This document shows, one piece after another, positions 60,201 through 64,000 of a DNA stretch of 64,000 nt; the first letter of the stretch is position 1; each line of letters opens with the position of its first letter. The translations under genes and the position numbers were made by a program. The notes beneath the pieces were generated by a model. That model was not told the DNA's origin. It ran no database searches and was given only the letters and a program-made list of their open reading frames with translations. Source of the stretch: Hanleya hanleyi (Eukaryota > Mollusca > Polyplacophora > Lepidopleurida > Hanleyidae); assembly GCA_036873755.1 (NCBI GenBank), contig JAVTVY010020402.1, positions 1-64,000 on the forward strand. The letters run 5' to 3'.

Positions 60201-61076
60201 CATTCACTCGCTTCGATGAGTATTTGTTTCCGGTGAGTGGATCAGAAAGAAAGGCCAGCTTTTCGCGATGAACTGTGATACAACTTCCGTCGGTGATGAA
60301 CACCGTAACAGAGAAATGCGCACCTTGTGTGATCTCATTATAATGTCGGTATTGATACTAATGTTGTGATATACAAAGCAATGAAAAGTAAAACAATACA
60401 CATGATAGACACGAACATTTAATGAGTACTGCCATTAGAGAGAATACTTACTTTGAAAAAAACCGTGCCTTGAACGTATAATATCTCGAAAAGCGAAAGT
60501 AATCTTAAATTCTAGCACCACCTTACTTGTCGTAAGAAAATATGCACATCGGCTGTCTACCACAACACCGGATGCATGGTGTGAAAAAAAAACCACTTAC
60601 ATCTCTGTAATGTCTTGCTCTGGTGCAAAAGTAGCATTTATGAAATCCGTATCATTCCACGTCGGTTGTGAGCAGTTTTCTGTTGGCATAGGTAAATCTG
60701 AAGATACGCCAACTACACTGTATGCCCCGATACTGATCCAGAGGGGGAAGGCTAAACCTATAATTCCACCTATAACGCAGCCCTTTAAAACAAATAAAGC
60801 ACGATTTAGAAACAGCTGCGTGATCATACCCTTAAGGAGAACGTCTGTATCCGCAGATTCGAGGACATTATTATAGAATCGCCAGAACAGCCTAAAGCCG
60901 AGTGTACACAACGTATATAGATCCCATGGATAAAGGTATTGCCAAATGTACGTTCGATATGTGTATGTCCAAGAAGCGTATTAACTTACAATCCAGTTGG
61001 CCCAAGGGAAGACCGCCCCCAGAACGAATATCCCGAGTAGAGGACCCATCGAAGCCCCAGTGAAACTTAGAGAAGC
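57047..61076 (-). CDS. SLC5-family sodium/solute symporter, 3' five exons
   Basis: Minus-strand exons 61076-60990, 60782-60601, 60131-60031, 58008-57884 and 57265-57047 join in phase (0,2,1,0) for ~237 residues and a stop. They encode membrane helices with GPLLGIFVLGAVFPWAN, then CVIGGIIGLAFPLWISIGAY. An extracellular loop has three N-glycosylation sequons (NCS, NDT, NAT). A last helix is LYTISYLWFPSIGTATVV, followed by DPKYLIPLFDRLFCCLPEP and a ~72-residue acidic cytoplasmic tail ending NPKL. The G(A/P)LLG..LG..FP.AN and C-terminal F.RLFCCLP patterns place it with the SLC5 monocarboxylate/multivitamin group (SLC5A6/8/12). Substrate cannot be decided. The N-terminal half lies outside the window. 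The protein is a plasma-membrane, Na+-driven importer by family knowledge. Confidence 0.85.
57884..58008 (-). CDS. SLC5 exon D
   Basis: 125 bp, phase 1-0: GPTKKEDVDPKYLIPLF and DRLFCCLPEP. Donor cccgag|gtaatg. The ~2-kb intron to exon C (58009-60030) contains a 31-bp tandem duplication at 58907-58962. Confidence 0.85.
58907..58962. repeat. Tandem duplication, ~28-31 bp
   Basis: 'tgcccacaaaacgtttatat' plus tcatagca is present twice in direct succession, within an SLC5 intron. Confidence 0.85.
60031..60131 (-). CDS. SLC5 exon C
   Basis: 101 bp, phase 2-1. Final membrane helix SYLWFPSIGTATVVIVGLVV. Acceptor tatatttcag, donor cacag|gtgagt. Confidence 0.85.
60601..60782 (-). CDS. SLC5 exon B
   Basis: 182 bp, phase 0-2. 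One membrane helix, then the sequon-rich extracellular loop up to EQDITE. Donor gagat|gtaagt. Confidence 0.85.
60990..61076 (-). CDS. SLC5 exon A
   Basis: 87 bp, phase 0-0: ASLSFTGASMGPLLGIFVLG then AVFPWANWI. Acceptor attattcag, donor att|gtaagt. Confidence 0.85.
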
Positions 61077-61961
61077 CTGAATAATTGTGAAGTATAATGA
61101 GGTATGATGAGCATGAGTCAGTATAAGCCATGATCCAGCAAACACAAAAACTTTCGAGAACGATTAGCATTTGAATCCCATATGTTCTCAACGATGAATA
61201 TACATGGAAAAGAAAGCGATAAAGTAACAGCGGCCAAGATTTTCACTGAGATTTACTTACATTTTGATCAGAATATTGTACAGCCGCTGGTCTACTGGAG
61301 TCGCTACACACGATTTCGGCCAAAAGACATTTACGCAGATCAGGGCCATTAGGGTTATTTTTCAAGATTACTGTTACAGACAGGATAAAAGCGCCATAAT
61401 TTGCATGATGCTTCCTTGAGGGCAACTTATAAGCTTCAGCCCTCTTGACTTTTCTTGAGAATTCACGTGAAACACAAACATCCAATATGGCCGCTACACA
61501 TGATAAAACATTTCTCTGGTTCTGTGTGTCTTAGGAAATTGGTATCAAATTATGGGTTATTGAGGTCATTGAATCCGATTTGTTACATATGTACACATTA
61601 CCTATAGCTATTATTACCTGCAACTCAACCCTACTCAGACTCTAGGTATTTTGAGTCTATTGCATTCTTGGGCGGGTGGGGGAGGGAGGGAGGGAATTTG
61701 GCTTAATGTCACACTCAAGTTTATTTCACTCATATGGTGACAGTCAGTTTGGTTGGTGGAGGAAGCCGGAGGACGGATGTTCGCTCCATATATATTTTCA
61801 TTAACTCCTCGGGCTGGAATATTGGGCCAACGCCTACCGTAAAATGCTTTCAAAAAATTAAGATGGTCACCATGATGATGTCACAGTGATCTATTGTGGA
61901 CCGATGTTTTTATCACATTTATTGGTACTAAAATACAAATGTCTAGTAAGTAAATATTCAG
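61077..61961. other. Intron upstream of SLC5 exon A
   Basis: Contains a minus open frame 61485-61243 without recognised homology and a G-rich run (ggcgggtgggggagggaggg) at ~61671. The preceding SLC5 exon was not found. Confidence 0.4.
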
Positions 61962-62180
61962 CCGTCGTCCATCAAAGAATTTCCGCATCCATAATCCAAA
62001 GACCTAATTCATATAAAAGCATCGGCACCAAAACAAAAGAATAAATCATAGTATACATACAATTAACGTTTCCTGCAATTGAGAAGCAGTCAATGCTGTT
62101 ATATGGAATATGGAATAGGTCTTTGGATTATGAATGCGGATATTATATAACGATGACGGTTGAATAATGAATGACGAACA
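61962..62180. repeat. Fold-back copy of the RT-element terminal sequence
   Basis: 'attcagccgtcgtccatcaa' and 'ataatccaaagacct' (61962-62015) recur inverted at 62115-62172 ('aggtctttggattatgaatg', 'gatgacggttgaataatg'). The same terminal sequence as 20880-20950, 27120-27190 and 32330-32390. Confidence 0.65.
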
Positions 62181-62589
62181 ATACGCTTGTAATTCAAGTG
62201 TTCCGAGGCAAAGAACAAAATAGAAGGTTAGTTATTTGGTCAGTGTGCCTGGAGGAAGATGACAATAATAGTTTCGTATCTCAGGAGGTCAAAGTACATG
62301 GAGATAGTTCCTCTGCATTTTGGACCTCCAAGCTGTTCCAGTCTTCGGACCTCAGAGAACAGGAAAGTTATTCATTGCAGAATATGGATGGACAAGACGG
62401 AGAAATGACGAGCATGCACGAATAGCAGTTTAGTGTTTAAATATCTCTGGCCTGGTGAGTCGGGGGGAGGTCATGGTACATTATGGTCGTCCTAAAAATC
62501 TATCTGCCGTGGATCTCAAACAAAGTCTGACTTGATATCTCATCTTATTGGGGCAGACAAGGTGTTCATCCCTCATCCGGAGAAACGAT

Positions 62590-62745
62590 TGCAGGATGTC
62601 AAAAGATTGGAGGCATCAAGAGAAGGAAAGGGATGCGCAGATCTTGTCGGGCAAGCCCAAGCTACCAGAAACTTGGATGGACTTTCTCAACTACTCAACG
62701 TCCAAGAAGAAACTGCTTGCTTTTCGGACAGAACTTCCATAAATG
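62590..62745 (+). pseudogene. Possible mobile-element protein fragment
   Basis: The + frame encodes ERDAQILSGKPKLPETWMDF and LNYSTSKKKLLAFRTEL. The pattern P.tW.dFL..s.nK.eLl.F is reminiscent of an uncharacterised repeat-borne protein family in metazoa. Weak and short. Confidence 0.25.
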
Positions 62746-64000
62746 AATGGGGGAGCAGGGATCTACCGATATTGTAAATGTGCCCATATTTGATGAAGCA
62801 TTTCAGTGAAAAGCATGCAGTACTAAACTTGCTTTCATATATATGGAGCCACTCATTAAATTTGAAAAACAATCGATGAATTGTATCGCAATTGCCCCGA
62901 CAATGGCGACAGCGGCTATATTTGATGACGCGTCAAAAGCAATACCTATCTTCTTTACCACTTTAAGAAGCCACTCCATTTGAACCAAGTTGATAGATCA
63001 TATCAAAAGATATTGTCCGGACAACAAAAATAATACAGAATTACGGAATCATGAATGCCTAATATGGACAATATCTCCATATTAGTCGTCCAGCGGGAAA
63101 AAATAAATGTAGTCTATAGTAGTGTAACGGAAGTATTGCTATGCATGTTCAAACCCAGGTCCAACGACCCCAAAACTTTTACTTTGGAACCTTCGCGTGT
63201 CTCGTATAACCCAAATTTTTCGTATATGTTATCCATCTTGGATTTTGGAGAACCCGAAAAATTCAGGGGGCTCCTAGGCTGAAATTGGATAATAGGCCAC
63301 ATTTAGTGCTTTTATCCGCTCTGTAACGGTAAATTCGCTAAGTGACCTGACTAGCTTGCGGGACTTGGAAAGATAAGATGAGGGCTAGAAGTCCTTCCAT
63401 AAAAAAAAAATCTAAATTTCTGATTTGTCCGCCTTTCTGCAAAGTCACAGCATATTCTGGAATGTATTGTTCTAATTGCTCATTTGGGCGTTGTTTTCGA
63501 GCAAAGATTGTTGCATCCTTGGTCTATTTCAACATTTGATTGTCAAATCTATCTTTGAATGCGAATGTTAATAGTCCTTAACTTCCAGCAGAATCAGTCA
63601 AATATAAAGGTTAGAGTTTAGCATTTTGTTCCGTTGTCCAACCAACAGAGCAGGGGTCCCGCTTGTTCCAGGTGAATAAAAAACAAGGGTTCTGCCAAAA
63701 ATATATTCGATAAACCTTCTCCAAATACGGACAGAATTTCTTTCATCTTAACCCTATCTGGCCTGGGCTTTTTGGGACCTGTCCAGGCCTGGGAGGGGGC
63801 GAAATGCAATGCATTATTTATGCAATTTTTCGGCAAAAACTGCATGATAAATTAGTAAAAATTAATGTGATGTGAAATAAAATAGTTTTTGCCCACTTTT
63901 CATCGCTGAAAGGCAGAAATTTTGAAGAAATATGACAAAAACCCCACTCTTCTGATACCCCACGTGGCCGCCATCTTGAATTTACCCATGGTCCTCTGCT
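62746..64000. other. Repeat-like sequence, no gene
   Basis: The minus frame 62988-62803 (EWLLKVVKKIGIAFDASSNI, AAVAIVGAIAIQFID) is open and hydrophobic but unplaced. 63750-63800 has an imperfect 'ctggcctgggc/gcccaggcct' inverted motif. The last bases (ggccgccatcttgaatttac) match the core motif of the 157-bp minisatellite, so another such element may begin at the window edge. Confidence 0.35.

Noticed and set aside
61243..61485. SLC5 exon preceding exon A
   Set aside because: Open minus frame lacks membrane-helix character and SLC5 motifs, although a gtaagt-like site follows it.
62803..62988. Additional SLC5 exon on the minus strand
   Set aside because: Hydrophobic open frame, but the residues do not match the expected SLC5 segment preceding exon A, and no suitable splice sites in phase were found.
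1..64000. tRNA or rRNA genes
   Set aside because: No cloverleaf-type A/B box pair or conserved rRNA segment was noticed on either strand by eye; a dedicated scan was not possible.

Overview
This is eukaryotic, AT-rich, intron-rich and heavily repeat-laden DNA. The organism is most likely a lophotrochozoan, and a bivalve mollusc fits best. That is an inference from two things: mobile elements with a ~157-bp minisatellite core, a (GACGG)n tract and a terminal hairpin (compare the bivalve pearl-type elements), and multi-exon EGF/C-type-lectin genes. There is no sign of prokaryotic organisation.

Two host genes can be traced by splice sites, reading phase and domain content. On the + strand, a membrane receptor gene runs from an EGF-like exon at 6289 to a stop at 55210, with poly(A) signal at 55488. 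Its order is EGF, C-type lectin domain (three exons: 25802, 26508, 31185), EGF (41042), EGF (42000), a short linker (42741), a transmembrane helix (53945) and a short basic cytoplasmic tail (55111). All exon phases are compatible. On the - strand, the 3' half of an SLC5-family sodium/solute symporter gene lies at 61076 to 57047 (five exons, phases compatible), convergent with the receptor gene. Its 5' exons lie outside the window.

Nearly everything else is mobile DNA within the receptor introns. 1-1513 and 44175-51192 are two oppositely oriented copies of one minisatellite-bearing element, forming a long inverted repeat around ~42.7 kb. 2598-4861 (-) is a decayed coiled-coil transposase-like gene. 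8663-13213 is a broken L1/Tx1-like LINE split by a second minisatellite-bearing element (9243-10350). 13560-18090 is a PIF/Harbinger element with an intact DDE transposase and an intact three-exon Myb/SANT-like partner gene. 18094-18505 holds two MITEs. 20440-23260 is a patchwork of LINE and RT fragments. 27120-33220 holds further pieces of a YIDD-motif reverse transcriptase family. 35744-40215 is a DNA transposon with perfect 35-bp palindromic inverted termini and a BEN-domain-like gene. 51913-52037 is a long hairpin and 56336-56934 a large fold-back element.

The most interesting items are the two diverged but identically organised minisatellite elements (one with higher-order repeat structure), the BEN-carrying transposon with palindromic TIRs, and the apparently intact Harbinger pair. 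The tempting idea that 1-51192 is one giant transposon is contradicted by the receptor gene, whose exons continue across the right arm.
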